From: Yoonia sp.
GTDB taxonomy: Bacteria; Pseudomonadota; Alphaproteobacteria; Rhodobacterales; Rhodobacteraceae
Reading direction: 5' to 3'
Assembly: GCF_017854565.1 (NCBI RefSeq)
Contig: NZ_JAFMHJ010000012.1
Location: 1 to 64,000, forward strand
Length of the DNA stretch: 64,000 nt
The translations under genes were made by a program, and so were the position numbers. Positions 1 through 8,323 of the stretch are shown in pieces (position 1 is the first letter of the stretch; each line of letters starts with the position of its first letter). Under the pieces are notes generated by a model. That model saw nothing but the letters and a program-made list of their open reading frames with translations, was not told the origin of the DNA and did no database searches.

Positions 1-47
1 CTCATGCCGCCTCGACGCGCGAGGCGGACCTTCCTGTAAAGTTCCAC
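1..47 (-). CDS. istA: IS21-family transposase IstA, N-terminal fragment (cut by window edge)
   Basis: The last 47 bases of the minus-strand frame encode VELYRKVRLARRGGM, the characteristic N-terminus of IS21-family IstA transposases (typically F-S-V-E-L-Y...V-R...GMS-R-E-A). Only 15 codons are visible. The codon at 45-47 is GTG; the preceding codons read I-F-S, so the family's usual start would fall on an ATT at 54-56. GTG is therefore the conservative choice. IstA is a DDE-type transposase that works with the ATPase IstB, whose gene would lie outside the window. The call rests on a short stretch, supported by the IS-like terminus upstream. Confidence 0.6.
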   Translation of the reverse strand, partial: MELYRKVRLARRGGM

Positions 48-153
48 GCTGAAAATACCCCCGCCCTCCCTGCAAACAGAAAGGGCCAAAGTGGCAAAGT
101 TTTACTCTGCCCGCAGCAAGACAATCTCACCACTTCCGTGGCTCACTTTTGCA
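1..153 (-). mobile_element. IS21-family insertion sequence, terminal end (continues past window start)
   Basis: The element runs off the window at base 1. Read on the minus strand, its outer end starts at 153 with TGCAAAAGTGAGCCAC, matching the TG...CA termini of the IS21 family. Inside it are imperfect copies of an AAAxTxxGCCAC motif (around 138-150 and 87-105), as expected of the multiple terminal repeats bound by IstA, followed by the 5' end of istA. The boundary at 153 fits because a phage-regulator reading frame is intact up to 154 and is then lost. The target duplication cannot be checked because the other end lies outside the window. Confidence 0.65.
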
Positions 154-235
154 TTGCCGTTCTCATCTTCTCAATGTCACGCAAAACATGGACGTGCAGT
201 TTGTCGCAGAGTTCCGCAATCTCGCGGGACGACAT
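154..235 (-). pseudogene. Rha-family phage regulatory protein, N-terminal fragment interrupted by IS21
   Basis: From an ATG at 233-235 the minus strand reads MSSREIAELCDKLHVHVLRD followed by IEKMRTA, and then runs into the IS terminus at 153 and a TGA at 143-145. The pattern S-S-R-E-I-A-E-L, K-x-H, V-x-R-D-I is the DNA-binding N-terminal signature of Rha-type proteins (Phage_pRha), found in temperate phages and prophages. Only 27 residues remain, so the product cannot be functional. A TGA lies seven codons upstream, so this ATG is either the true start or a remnant of a longer open frame. Confidence 0.7.
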
Positions 236-312
236 ACGCGGGCGGCTGAATCAAGATTTCAGAAGCAGCGCAGCGCGGCCGCTTGCTCAGCCCTCGCGCC
301 CAACTACTGCCC

Positions 313-444
313 TCAGTCAACAAGGCGCGCTGTGCACTCTGGCGAAAGCTGGGCGACGACAACATAGCTGTCCCGCTTTCTGACAAGGTAGACCGATGTG
401 GTGCGCTGTCGGCCCCTTGCGTCCATACCTTGTTCATCCGCCAT
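313..444 (-). pseudogene. Rha-family phage regulatory protein, internal fragment with nonsense mutations
   Basis: An open stretch of 43 codons (ATG at 442-444, TGA at 313-315) contains VYLVRKRDSYVVVAQLSPE and then TARLVD, the segment that in intact Rha proteins is followed by R-W-Q-E-L-E. Here the next codons read stop-G-Q-stop-L-G-A-R-A-E-Q, so the expected continuation is still recognisable but carries two in-frame stops. It lies upstream (minus strand) of the separate N-terminal fragment at 154-235. The region therefore held either two tandem Rha genes or one that was rearranged. Both fragments mark a decayed prophage. Confidence 0.65.
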
Positions 445-624
445 TGCCGGCTTTACAATTTATACCTCGCTGGGCAAGTCGAGCGATGCTGCGTTTGGTA
501 CTGGTCGCACAAGGGTGGCTCACTAGCATGTAGAACCAGCTTCTTATAAGCGTTTTTTCAATGTGGGGTCTTATGTGGGTACAGATAAATAAATTCCGTT
601 TTTCCCATTGAAAACAATACGCTT
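445..624. other. Non-coding stretch between phage remnants and tRNA-Ser
   Basis: No frame here resembles a known protein. It lies between the 3' end of tRNA-Ser and the Rha remnants, where an integrase gene or attachment site would be expected for an element inserted at a tRNA 3' end. No duplicated tRNA end is visible inside the window, so that remains an inference. Confidence 0.4.
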
Positions 625-714
625 TGGCGGAGGAGGTGGGATTCGAACCCACGGTAGACTTTCACCTACGTCGGTTTTCAAGACCGGTGCATTCAACCAC
701 TCTGCCACTCCTCC
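625..714 (-). tRNA. tRNA-Ser (anticodon UGA)
   Basis: The minus strand gives a 90-nt serine tRNA with acceptor stem GGAGGAG/CTCCTCC, discriminator G and an encoded CCA (bases 625-627 on plus are tgg). The anticodon loop reads CTTGAAAA, giving anticodon TGA for UCA/UCG codons. A long variable arm (GTAGGTGAAAGTCTAC) typical of class II tRNAs and the T-loop GGTTCGAATCC are present. The layout matches E. coli tRNA-Ser(UGA) closely. Its 3' end faces the prophage/IS debris at 1-620, consistent with use as an integration site. Confidence 0.97.
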
Positions 715-958
715 GACATGTCCCTGTTAGCGGCCAATTTATGATTCGAAAAGCAGCTTTACACCATGGGGAAATCCGCCGACTTTTCCGCCATCAGCCT
801 TCCAAAATCCCAAAACGGGCGCTAATGTGTCTCTAGGCACGCACGTACCTATTGCAATCTGGCTGGGATCTTTGCAGGGAACAGGCGTGACAAAGAATAA
901 AAACGGCCACAAACGGCATGAGCGCCCGAAAAACAGGACGCAAACGAAGGGGCGACGA

Positions 959-1876
959 ATGACAGGCAGGCGAATAAGCATGTGGGGCAAACTCCCTATA
1001 TCGATGGCAATCACGACTGCGTTCAGCCTCGCGGCCTGCGACGCAAACGGCGACTTCACGTTTGCATCCGGTGACGGCACCCCAAATGCAACCACGGCAG
1101 GCGCAGCAACCCCGGCCCCGGCCCGCACGGTCGAACAAGACGTTGAGCGTCCGGACGTCTTTGAAGTGACGGATCGCGGCCTTTGGGATGGGCGTCCGTC
1201 GCTGGGCGGCATTTGGGTCGCACATCCGGATGTGACCGATCCCGAACGCGTCGTGATCCGCAACCCCGCCAACGAAAAATCCGTGGTAGGCGCGTTGTTT
1301 CGGCGCGAGCGAGAAAATCCGGGGCCGCCACTGCAGATATCTTCAGATGCAGCCGACGCCCTTGGCATTCTGCCCGGCGCACCGACCCAAATCAGTGTTG
1401 TCGTGCTACGCCGCGAGGATATTGCCGTTAAAGCCGCGCTACCGGTGAATGCTGTTGTCGCTGATCTTGCCGCACCTGCGACCATCGCCCAGACACCTCT
1501 TGATCCCGCCCCGGGCGCAGCAGCGCCCATAGCCGTTGCTGACACAGCAGCACCTGCAGTGGAAGCGTCCCTACCCCCTGCAGCACCCGTTTTGCCTGTT
1601 GTCGTCGCGGCAGAAGCTGAAGTTGCTGTTGCGCCGGTTACGCTGTCAGGCCCAATGGTTCAAATCGGGGTCTTCAGCATTGAACGCAATGCCAGTGGCA
1701 CGGCTGAAATGCTACGCACGGCAGGCATCGCGACATCTGTCTTGGCGGAACAGGCGGGCGGGCGCACCGTCTGGCGTGTCGTGTCAGGCCCGACCGAAGA
1801 CGATGCCGCACGGGCGGCGGTGCTGGCCCAAATCAAAGATCTTGGCTTTGTAGATGCTTTTGCCATTGAAAGCTAA
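959..1876 (+). CDS. SPOR domain-containing lipoprotein
   Basis: Predicted 305-residue envelope protein. The chosen ATG follows an AAGGGGCGACGA ribosome-binding site and gives a lipoprotein signal with lipobox SLAAC (Cys27); an upstream in-frame ATG at 827 would add 44 polar residues before the signal and is unlikely. A low-complexity Ala/Pro/Val-rich linker covers about residues 120-230. The last 70 residues (from about 232, MVQIGVFS to DAFAIES) form a SPOR domain, which binds denuded glycan strands at division sites. It sits directly before a D,D-carboxypeptidase gene, which suits a role in peptidoglycan processing or septation. Confidence 0.85.
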   Translation: MTGRRISMWGKLPISMAITTAFSLAACDANGDFTFASGDGTPNATTAGAATPAPARTVEQDVERPDVFEVTDRGLWDGRPSLGGIWVAHPDVTDPERVVIRNPANEKSVVGALFRRERENPGPPLQISSDAADALGILPGAPTQISVVVLRREDIAVKAALPVNAVVADLAAPATIAQTPLDPAPGAAAPIAVADTAAPAVEASLPPAAPVLPVVVAAEAEVAVAPVTLSGPMVQIGVFSIERNASGTAEMLRTAGIATSVLAEQAGGRTVWRVVSGPTEDDAARAAVLAQIKDLGFVDAFAIES

Positions 1877-1906
1877 GTCCGTTCCGGGAAAAGGAAAATC
1901 TGGCAA

Positions 1907-3085
1907 ATGATCATGTCCACCATCCGATTTGTCATTTTGGGTGTCAGCCTGAGTGCCACAGCCGCCTTTGCGCAGACCTTTGATACGCGCGCAACGGCAG
2001 CCTATGTGTTTGACCAAACAACAGGCACAGTACTGCTGGCAAAGAATGAAGACATCCCGCTGCCGCCAGCATCAATGTCAAAGCTTATGACCGTCTATAT
2101 GGCGTTCGAGGCCGTGACCGACGGGCGTCTGGTGATTGATGAACTCTTGCCGGTTTCTGCCCATGCGGCTGGTTACGCAGGCTCTTCCATGTTTCTGGAC
2201 ACCACCGACCGCGTCTCGGTAGAGGATCTGTTGCGCGGTGTAATTGTGCTGTCGGGCAATGACGCCAGCGCAGTTCTGGCGGAAGCCCTGTCACCGGACG
2301 GCACCGAGGCGGGGTTTGCCCGGATGATGACCCAGCGCGCGCAACAGATGGGCATGATGAATTCCAGTTTTGCCAATTCCAACGGCTGGCCTGCTGCCGG
2401 GCATAGGATGTCGATGGAAGACCTTGGCATTCTGGCGGATCGCATCATTTCGGATTTCCCGACCTTTTACCCGCTCTTTGCTGAAACAGAGTTCGCCTTT
2501 GACAATCGGGTCCCTTCGAACTCACGCAACCGCAATCCGCTTCTGACGCTGGGGATCGGCGCGGACGGATTGAAAACCGGCCATACACAAGAGGCGGGTT
2601 ACGGTCTTGTCGGTTCAGCCAAACAGGGAGACCGACGGGTGATCTTTGTGATCACCGGGCTTGAAAGCCAATCCGACCGCGCAGAAGAGGCCGAAAAGCT
2701 CGTGAATTGGGCCTTCCGCCAGTTTGCGCAAAAAGATGTTGCACGCGCAGGCACCCGCATCGCCGAAGCAGACGTCTGGATGGGCGATGCCCCAACGGTC
2801 GGTCTGACTGTGGCCGATGACCTGTCGCTGTTGGTCCCGATCTTGAACCAAGGCGAGGTCAATGCCGAAGTCGTCTTTGCGGGGCCGATCACGGCGCCGA
2901 TTACCGCAGGTCAGCAACTGGGCGAACTGGTGGTTTCGCTTGACGGGCTTCCCCAAAAGCGCCTGCCGCTGGTCGCGGACGCCGATGTTGCGCGCGGCGG
3001 CTTCAGCGCTCGTCTGCGCACAGCCGCCTATGTACTATGGCAGAAATTCGGACCCGGCGCGGAACAGGCAGCCGAAGGCGCATGA
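1907..3085 (+). CDS. D-alanyl-D-alanine carboxypeptidase (peptidase S11, PBP5/6-like)
   Basis: Trims the terminal D-Ala from peptidoglycan pentapeptides in the periplasm. All three penicillin-binding motifs are visible: SMSK at residues 56-59 (acylation Ser56), SGN at 116-118 and KTG at 223-225. A signal peptide ends near AFAQ (residues 20-23), and a C-terminal beta-domain follows from about residue 285, as in DacA/DacC. Length 392 is normal. The start could be the ATG at 1907 or the one six bases later. Its stop overlaps the tmk start (ATGA), so the two are probably translationally coupled. Confidence 0.93.
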   Translation: MIMSTIRFVILGVSLSATAAFAQTFDTRATAAYVFDQTTGTVLLAKNEDIPLPPASMSKLMTVYMAFEAVTDGRLVIDELLPVSAHAAGYAGSSMFLDTTDRVSVEDLLRGVIVLSGNDASAVLAEALSPDGTEAGFARMMTQRAQQMGMMNSSFANSNGWPAAGHRMSMEDLGILADRIISDFPTFYPLFAETEFAFDNRVPSNSRNRNPLLTLGIGADGLKTGHTQEAGYGLVGSAKQGDRRVIFVITGLESQSDRAEEAEKLVNWAFRQFAQKDVARAGTRIAEADVWMGDAPTVGLTVADDLSLLVPILNQGEVNAEVVFAGPITAPITAGQQLGELVVSLDGLPQKRLPLVADADVARGGFSARLRTAAYVLWQKFGPGAEQAAEGA

Positions 3086-3690
3086 CCAGCCCGCGTTTCA
3101 TTACCTTCGAAGGCATCGACGGCTCTGGCAAATCCACGCAATCACGGCGCCTTGCGCAACACCTGCAAGATCAGGGTATTCAGGTTGTCTTGACGCGCGA
3201 ACCCGGCGGCAGCCCCGGCGCCGAGGAGATTAGACAGCTTGTCTTGACCGGCGACCCTGACCGCTGGTCCGCCGAGACAGAGATATTGTTGTTCACCGCC
3301 GCACGCCGCGATCACCTTGAAAAAATGATTGAACCGTCACTGGCCGCTGGCAAGACAGTGATATCAGACCGCTTCGCCGATAGTACCCGCGTCTACCAAG
3401 GCGCAACACGCGGCGACCTGCGCGCCAAGGTCGATGCGCTGCATGCGCTGATGATCGGGCGCGAGCCGGACCTGACGTTTATCATTGATATGGACCCTGC
3501 CACAGCATTGCAGCGCGGCCTTGCACGCAAATCTGGCGAGGACCGGTTTGAAGATTTCGGCCTGCCCTTTCAGGAAACCCTGCGCCATGGCTTTCTCGCG
3601 CTCGCACATGCCGACCCCAGCCGCTGTATCGTGATCGACGGCAACCGCACACCCGATCAGATTGCCCGCGAAATTGCGGCCTTCGCATGA
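3082..3690 (+). CDS. tmk: Thymidylate kinase
   Basis: Phosphorylates dTMP to dTDP with ATP in the cytoplasm, for DNA precursor supply. The P-loop EGIDGSGKSTQ occupies residues 10-20, and the DR-type substrate motif SDRFADSTRVYQG follows around residue 95. Length 202 is typical. The ATG at 3082 overlaps the upstream stop by 4 bp; an in-frame ATG at 3037 would extend into the carboxypeptidase gene and is rejected. The next gene (holB) also overlaps by 4 bp. The tmk-holB pairing is a widespread bacterial arrangement. Confidence 0.96.
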   Translation: MTSPRFITFEGIDGSGKSTQSRRLAQHLQDQGIQVVLTREPGGSPGAEEIRQLVLTGDPDRWSAETEILLFTAARRDHLEKMIEPSLAAGKTVISDRFADSTRVYQGATRGDLRAKVDALHALMIGREPDLTFIIDMDPATALQRGLARKSGEDRFEDFGLPFQETLRHGFLALAHADPSRCIVIDGNRTPDQIAREIAAFA

Positions 3691-4793
3691 CGGATGACGG
3701 CATCCCAGAACCCGACCGGATCGAAGGCGCGCCGCATCCGCGCAAAACGGCCACGCTATTTGGTCAGTCCAAAGCCGAGGCTGATTTTCTTCATGCCTAC
3801 ACGTCAGGCCGCCTGCACTCTGGCTGGCTGGTCACCGGCCCGCGCGGCGTGGGCAAGGCCACGTTGGCCTGGAAGATCGCGACGTTCCTGTTGGCAAACC
3901 CTGACACTGGCTTTTTTGGCGACCCAACCCTTGACGTGGATGCACAGCACCCGGATGCCCGGCTGATCCAGTCCGGTGCCCACCCGCGCCTTGCACTGAT
4001 CCGCCGCCCTTGGGACGACAAAACCAAGAAACTACGATCCGAGATCACCGTCGATGCGGTGCGTAACCTCAAGACGTTCTTTCAACTGTCTGCCGCCGAC
4101 GGCGGGCGCCGTGTGGTGATCGTGGATGCCGCAGACGAGCTGAACCGAAACGCCGCAAATGCCATTCTCAAGGAACTGGAAGAACCCCCCCCGAACACCA
4201 CGATCCTTTTGATCGCACACCGGCCTTCGCGGCTACTGCCCACGATCAGGTCCCGCTGCCGGGAGCTGCGATGCAGCACGTTGTCGGCAGACAACCTTCA
4301 AAAGGCGCTTGAACAGGCGGGTCACGCGGCCCAGAATTCCGAAAGCCTTGCCACGCTTGCGGGTGGTTCTGCCGGTGATGCAATCCGGCTTCTAAATCAC
4401 GACGGCCTGCATCTCTATGCCGAGCTGGTCAAAATGAGCGAGGACCTGCCCCACATGAATCGGCAGGCAGCCCTGAAACTTGCCGATAGCTGCGCCGGGC
4501 GCGGGGCCGAGATACGCTTTGGCTTGACCCTTGATCTGATGGACCTGTTTTTGTCGCGCGCGGCGCGCGCCGGGCTGATGGGCGAACCCAATGCGCAGGG
4601 CGCACCGGGCGAGGCCCGCCTGCTTGCACGCATCGCCCCCAATGACCACGCCGCCCGAAAGTGGGCGCAGTTGCAGCAAGACCTGTCGCAACGCGCGCGG
4701 CATGGACGTGCAGTGAACCTTGACCCTGCCGCCTTGATCCTTGATATGATCTTTAAGATCGAAGAGACGGCGCAAGGTGTCGCCGCAGCTTAA
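3687..4793 (+). CDS. holB: DNA polymerase III subunit delta'
   Basis: A clamp-loader subunit of the replicative polymerase. The AAA+ ATPase core shows a P-loop-like GPRGVGKATL at residues 51-60, and the sensor region has NAANAILKELEEPP and SRCRELRC. Length 368 is within the alphaproteobacterial range. It overlaps tmk by ATGA and is followed after 11 bp by a TatD-family gene, the familiar tmk-holB-tatD series. The C-terminal third is helical and less conserved, as is usual for this subunit. Confidence 0.93.
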   Translation: MTDDGIPEPDRIEGAPHPRKTATLFGQSKAEADFLHAYTSGRLHSGWLVTGPRGVGKATLAWKIATFLLANPDTGFFGDPTLDVDAQHPDARLIQSGAHPRLALIRRPWDDKTKKLRSEITVDAVRNLKTFFQLSAADGGRRVVIVDAADELNRNAANAILKELEEPPPNTTILLIAHRPSRLLPTIRSRCRELRCSTLSADNLQKALEQAGHAAQNSESLATLAGGSAGDAIRLLNHDGLHLYAELVKMSEDLPHMNRQAALKLADSCAGRGAEIRFGLTLDLMDLFLSRAARAGLMGEPNAQGAPGEARLLARIAPNDHAARKWAQLQQDLSQRARHGRAVNLDPAALILDMIFKIEETAQGVAAA

Positions 4794-4804
4794 AGGCGGC
4801 TCCC

Positions 4805-5593
4805 ATGACGCAACCCACAATCGTTGACAGCCATTGCCACCTCGACTTTGCAGATTTCGACGCAGAGCGACCGGACGTTATTCAGCGCGCGCTGGACGCA
4901 GGTGTCGAACGCATGGTGACGATCTGCACGCGGCTGCGGCTCGAACCTCAGGTGCGTGCCATCGCAGAGGCCTACGCCCCGGTTTTCTACGCTGCGGGGA
5001 CCCATCCGATGAGCGCCGCCGACGAACCGTTGGCCACCGTGGACACGCTCATTGCACTGGCCAAGCATCCCAAGTTTGTGGGCATCGGCGAAACTGGTCT
5101 TGATTACCACTACACCGCCGACAGCGCGGATATTCAAAAACAATCGCTGCGCATCCATATTGCCGCCGCGCGCGAAACCAAACTGCCGCTGATCATCCAC
5201 GCCCGCGCCGCAGATAACGACATGGCCCGCATTCTCGCACAAGAGCATCGCAATGGTGCCTACACCTGCGTCATGCATTGTTTTTCCAGTAGTGCGACAC
5301 TGGCCAAAGCGGCGCTTGATCTGGACTTCTACCTGTCCATGTCAGGTATCGCGACCTTCCCAAAGAGCCAGGAACTCCGCGATATTTTCGCAAGCGCACC
5401 GATTGACCGCATCCTCGTCGAAACCGACAGCCCATACCTTGCCCCACCCCCGCACCGGGGTCGGCGGAATGAGCCGGCCTACACAGCACACACCGCCAAA
5501 GTAGGCGCCGCGCTGTTCAATCTGAACTATGCAGACTTCGCCGCTCAAACCACTGCGAACTTCGACCGGCTATTCTGGAAGGCCGCTCTATGA
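4805..5593 (+). CDS. TatD family metal-dependent DNase/hydrolase
   Basis: A TIM-barrel amidohydrolase-superfamily nuclease of 262 residues. Metal-binding motifs are in order: DSHCHLDF (His10, His12), GIGETGLDY (Glu96), IIHARAAD, MHCFSSS and LVETDSPYLAPPP near the end. Members of this family (TatD, YcfH/YjjV) cleave DNA, and some remove D-aminoacyl groups. Its stop overlaps the start of the next gene by 4 bp (ATGA), so the two are probably co-translated. The exact substrate cannot be read from the sequence. Confidence 0.92.
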   Translation: MTQPTIVDSHCHLDFADFDAERPDVIQRALDAGVERMVTICTRLRLEPQVRAIAEAYAPVFYAAGTHPMSAADEPLATVDTLIALAKHPKFVGIGETGLDYHYTADSADIQKQSLRIHIAAARETKLPLIIHARAADNDMARILAQEHRNGAYTCVMHCFSSSATLAKAALDLDFYLSMSGIATFPKSQELRDIFASAPIDRILVETDSPYLAPPPHRGRRNEPAYTAHTAKVGAALFNLNYADFAAQTTANFDRLFWKAAL

Positions 5594-6393
5594 CCGATAC
5601 GCTGACCTTCAACATTCTTGGCTGCGGATCTTCGGGGGGTGTGCCGCGGCTTGGTGGGCTGTGGGGGAATTGTGACCCCAGCAACCCCAAAAACCAACGG
5701 ACCCGCTGTTCACTTCTGATCACACGCTCCAGCGGCGACGCGGTAACCCGCGTGCTGATCGACACATCGCCCGACATGCGCAACCAACTTCTCAGCGCCA
5801 ACGTCGGCACACTGAATGCGGTGGTCTATACGCACGCGCATGCCGACCATGTGCACGGGATTGATGACCTGCGCATGATCGTTTTCAACATGCACGAACG
5901 GCTGCAGGTCTGGGCAGATGGCGACACAACCGATGCTTTGTTGTCGCGCTTCGGCTACGCCTTCGTCCAACCCAAAGGGTCGGCCTATCCGCCGATCTGC
6001 GAGCTGAACACCATCAACGGCGACGTTACAATCGACGGACCCGGCGGCCCGATTACCCTGACGCCGTTCGAAGTGGCGCACGGCTCTATCAACGCGCTTG
6101 GCTTCCGCATCAACGATGTGGCCTATTTGCCGGATGTCTCCACCATTCCAGATGCCGTCTGGCCAAAGCTCGAAAACCTGCACTGCTGGATCGTCGATGC
6201 CCTGCGCCATGATCCGCACCCGACCCATTCGCATCTGGCTAACACGCTGCAGTGGATTGACCGGATGAAGCCGAAAAAGGCGATCCTGACGAACATGCAC
6301 ACCGATCTAGACTATGCGACGGTTGCCGCAGAAACCCCCGCCCACATACACCCAGCATATGACGGCATGACCTTGACCTACCCGATCTCCTGA
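5590..6393 (+). CDS. MBL fold metallo-hydrolase (PhnP-like)
   Basis: A metallo-beta-lactamase-fold hydrolase of 267 residues. The zinc motif is THAHADHVHG, with His82, His84, Asp86 and His87. A second set of likely ligands includes VAHGSIN and the C-terminal NMHTDLDY. The N-terminus LGCGSSGGVPR resembles PhnP and other phosphodiesterases of this fold. It follows tatD with a 4-bp overlap and lacks phn neighbours, so phosphonate metabolism is not implied. A cyclic-nucleotide or RNA phosphodiesterase role is equally possible. Confidence 0.88.
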   Translation: MTDTLTFNILGCGSSGGVPRLGGLWGNCDPSNPKNQRTRCSLLITRSSGDAVTRVLIDTSPDMRNQLLSANVGTLNAVVYTHAHADHVHGIDDLRMIVFNMHERLQVWADGDTTDALLSRFGYAFVQPKGSAYPPICELNTINGDVTIDGPGGPITLTPFEVAHGSINALGFRINDVAYLPDVSTIPDAVWPKLENLHCWIVDALRHDPHPTHSHLANTLQWIDRMKPKKAILTNMHTDLDYATVAAETPAHIHPAYDGMTLTYPIS

Positions 6394-6476
6394 TCACATC
6401 TTCGGAGCAAAAATATCCCCGCCGGAGGCCAAAAAAATAAATGCGGCTTGGCCGCTCTGCTTGGAAACACCCGACC

Positions 6477-7406
6477 ATGGCCGCTTTGATTGACGTTATC
6501 CTGCCCGTCTTCCTTGTCATCGGCTTTGGCTATCTGGCAGTCTGGAAAGGCTACTTCAACGACAGCGGCGTTGACGGGCTGATGAAATTCACCCAAGGTT
6601 TCGCCATCCCCTGCTTGCTATTCCGGGCCATTTCGACACTCGACCTTGGCCAGAACTTTGACCTGACCCTTCTCGCAACATTCTATACCGGGGCGCTGGC
6701 CGGCTTCACGGCGGGGCTTCTGGGCGCGCGGTTCTTGTTCAAACGCGATTGGGAGGACAGCGTCGCCATCGGGTTTTGCTGTCTTTTTTCAAATTCATTG
6801 TTGCTGGGGCTACCGATTACCGAACGGGCCTATGGTGCCTCGGCACTTGAGGCAAATTACGCCATCATCGCGATCCATTCCCCGTTCTGCTACGGCGTCG
6901 GTATCACCGCGATGGAAATCGCCCGCAACCGGGGCGGCAGTATCGCGGCCCTTCCCGCCAAAGTCCTGAGCGCGATGTTCCGCAACTCGCTCATCCTTGG
7001 CATCACGCTGGGTTTCATTGTGAACTTGGGCGGCATCCCTGTCCCGGGGGTCCTGACGGACGCGCTGGATCTGATGGTACGTGCGGCCCTGCCAGCGGCC
7101 CTTTTTGGACTTGGCGGCGTGCTATACCGCTACCGTCCTGAAGGCGACATGCGCGCAATCCTCTACGTGGTTGCGGTGTCGCTGATCCTGCACCCGGCCG
7201 TCGTGTGGTCTATTGCCCAAGTGAACGACCTCAGTATCCCGCAGACCCGCTCTGCGATGCTGACAGCCGCAATGGCGCCGGGCATTAATGCCTACGTCTT
7301 TGCAAATATGTACGGAAAAGCCAAACGGGTCGCCGCCTCTGCGGTGCTGGTCGGGACCGGGGCGTCAATCCTTACCGTCTGGTGCTGGCTGGCTCTGTTG
7401 CCCTGA
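6477..7406 (+). CDS. AEC family transporter (auxin efflux carrier-like permease)
   Basis: An inner-membrane carrier of 309 residues with about ten hydrophobic spans, starting with ALIDVILPVFLVIGFGYLA. The order of spans and the central conserved Gly/Asn segment match the auxin-efflux-carrier family, whose bacterial members export or import small carboxylates such as malonate or malate. The ATG at 6477 places the first span immediately at the N-terminus; an upstream ATG at 6441 adds a polar extension without clear support. It converges on the ABC operon at 7434. Substrate unknown. Confidence 0.85.
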   Translation: MAALIDVILPVFLVIGFGYLAVWKGYFNDSGVDGLMKFTQGFAIPCLLFRAISTLDLGQNFDLTLLATFYTGALAGFTAGLLGARFLFKRDWEDSVAIGFCCLFSNSLLLGLPITERAYGASALEANYAIIAIHSPFCYGVGITAMEIARNRGGSIAALPAKVLSAMFRNSLILGITLGFIVNLGGIPVPGVLTDALDLMVRAALPAALFGLGGVLYRYRPEGDMRAILYVVAVSLILHPAVVWSIAQVNDLSIPQTRSAMLTAAMAPGINAYVFANMYGKAKRVAASAVLVGTGASILTVWCWLALLP

Positions 7407-7414
7407 CGCCCTGT

Positions 7415-7432
7415 CATTTTTCCAGAAAAATG
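7415..7432. terminator. Possible bidirectional terminator between convergent genes
   Basis: CATTTTT and AAAAATG form a 7-bp stem around CCAG in the 27-bp gap between the AEC transporter and the ABC permease. The stem is AT-rich and weak, but its own arms supply T-tracts on both strands. Confidence 0.4.
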
Positions 7433-7433
7433 A

Positions 7434-8321
7434 TTATCCCGGTGACATGCCGCGCAACCGCTCTGAACGGCGCCGCAAGATTTCGATAGTCGCCAACATC
7501 AGCACCGAAACCGCTACAAGTACCGTGGCAACAGCCAGAATGGTTGGGCTGATCTGCTCGCGCAAACCCGTGTACATCTGCCATGGCAGTGTCTTCTGGG
7601 CCGCCGCACCGACGAACAGCACAACAACCACTTCATCAAAAGATGTGATAAAGGCGAATAGCCCACCGGAAATCACACCGGGCAAAATCAATGGCATCTG
7701 CACCCGAAAAAACGTCACAGTCGGCGTCGCGCCCATGTTTGCCGCAGCGCGGGTCAGCGATTTGTCAAAGCCGACAAGTGTCGCCGTAACGGTAATGATC
7801 ACAAACGGAATACCAAGTGCCGCATGCGCCAAAATCACTTTGATATAGCCAGTCAGTGACTTCGACAGCCCAAGGCTATCTTCCATCCACAAACCCAGCT
7901 GGCTATAGAAAAAGAACATGCCCGTGGCCGAAATGATCAGCGGCACAATCATCGGCGAGATCAGAATCGCCATGATTGCCCTGCGAAACGGCACATGGCT
8001 TTGGCTCAGCCCGATCGCGGCCAATGTTCCCAGCGATACCGAGATGATCGTCGCGAATGGCGCGATGATCAGCGAATTCTGCAGGGGCCTGATCCAATCC
8101 TGATTGGAAAAGAAGTCACGGTAATGTTTGAGAGAATAACCCTCTGGGTCCAGCGCCAGCATCTTTGGCGTGAACGTAAAGAAATTCTCCGCGTTAAACG
8201 ACAGCGGGATAATGATGAGGATCGGTGCGATCAAAAAGAACAGGATTAACCCCACGATCACCCGAAAGCTATAGTACCAGATCCGTTGACCGGTCGTCGC
8301 ATATGGCGGAAGCGCACTCAT
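7434..8321 (-). CDS. ABC transporter permease, PotC-like
   Basis: The second inner-membrane permease of a spermidine/putrescine-type importer, 295 residues with six predicted spans. The first is GLILFFLIAPILIIIPLSF, and the extracytoplasmic loop contains the FTPKMLALDPEG segment typical of PotC/PotI. The EAA motif lies at about LTRAAANMGATPTVTFFRV, where it contacts the ATPase. It is the last gene of a minus-strand operon (ATPase, binding protein, PotB-like, PotC-like), 2 bp after the preceding permease. Confidence 0.9.
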   Translation of the reverse strand: MSALPPYATTGQRIWYYSFRVIVGLILFFLIAPILIIIPLSFNAENFFTFTPKMLALDPEGYSLKHYRDFFSNQDWIRPLQNSLIIAPFATIISVSLGTLAAIGLSQSHVPFRRAIMAILISPMIVPLIISATGMFFFYSQLGLWMEDSLGLSKSLTGYIKVILAHAALGIPFVIITVTATLVGFDKSLTRAAANMGATPTVTFFRVQMPLILPGVISGGLFAFITSFDEVVVVLFVGAAAQKTLPWQMYTGLREQISPTILAVATVLVAVSVLMLATIEILRRRSERLRGMSPG

Positions 8322-8323
8322 TC

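Noticed and set aside
558-581. Repeated TGTGGG(G) words near the tRNA that might be part of an integrase gene end or att core
   Set aside because: No continuous integrase-like frame and no second copy in the window, so it cannot be supported.
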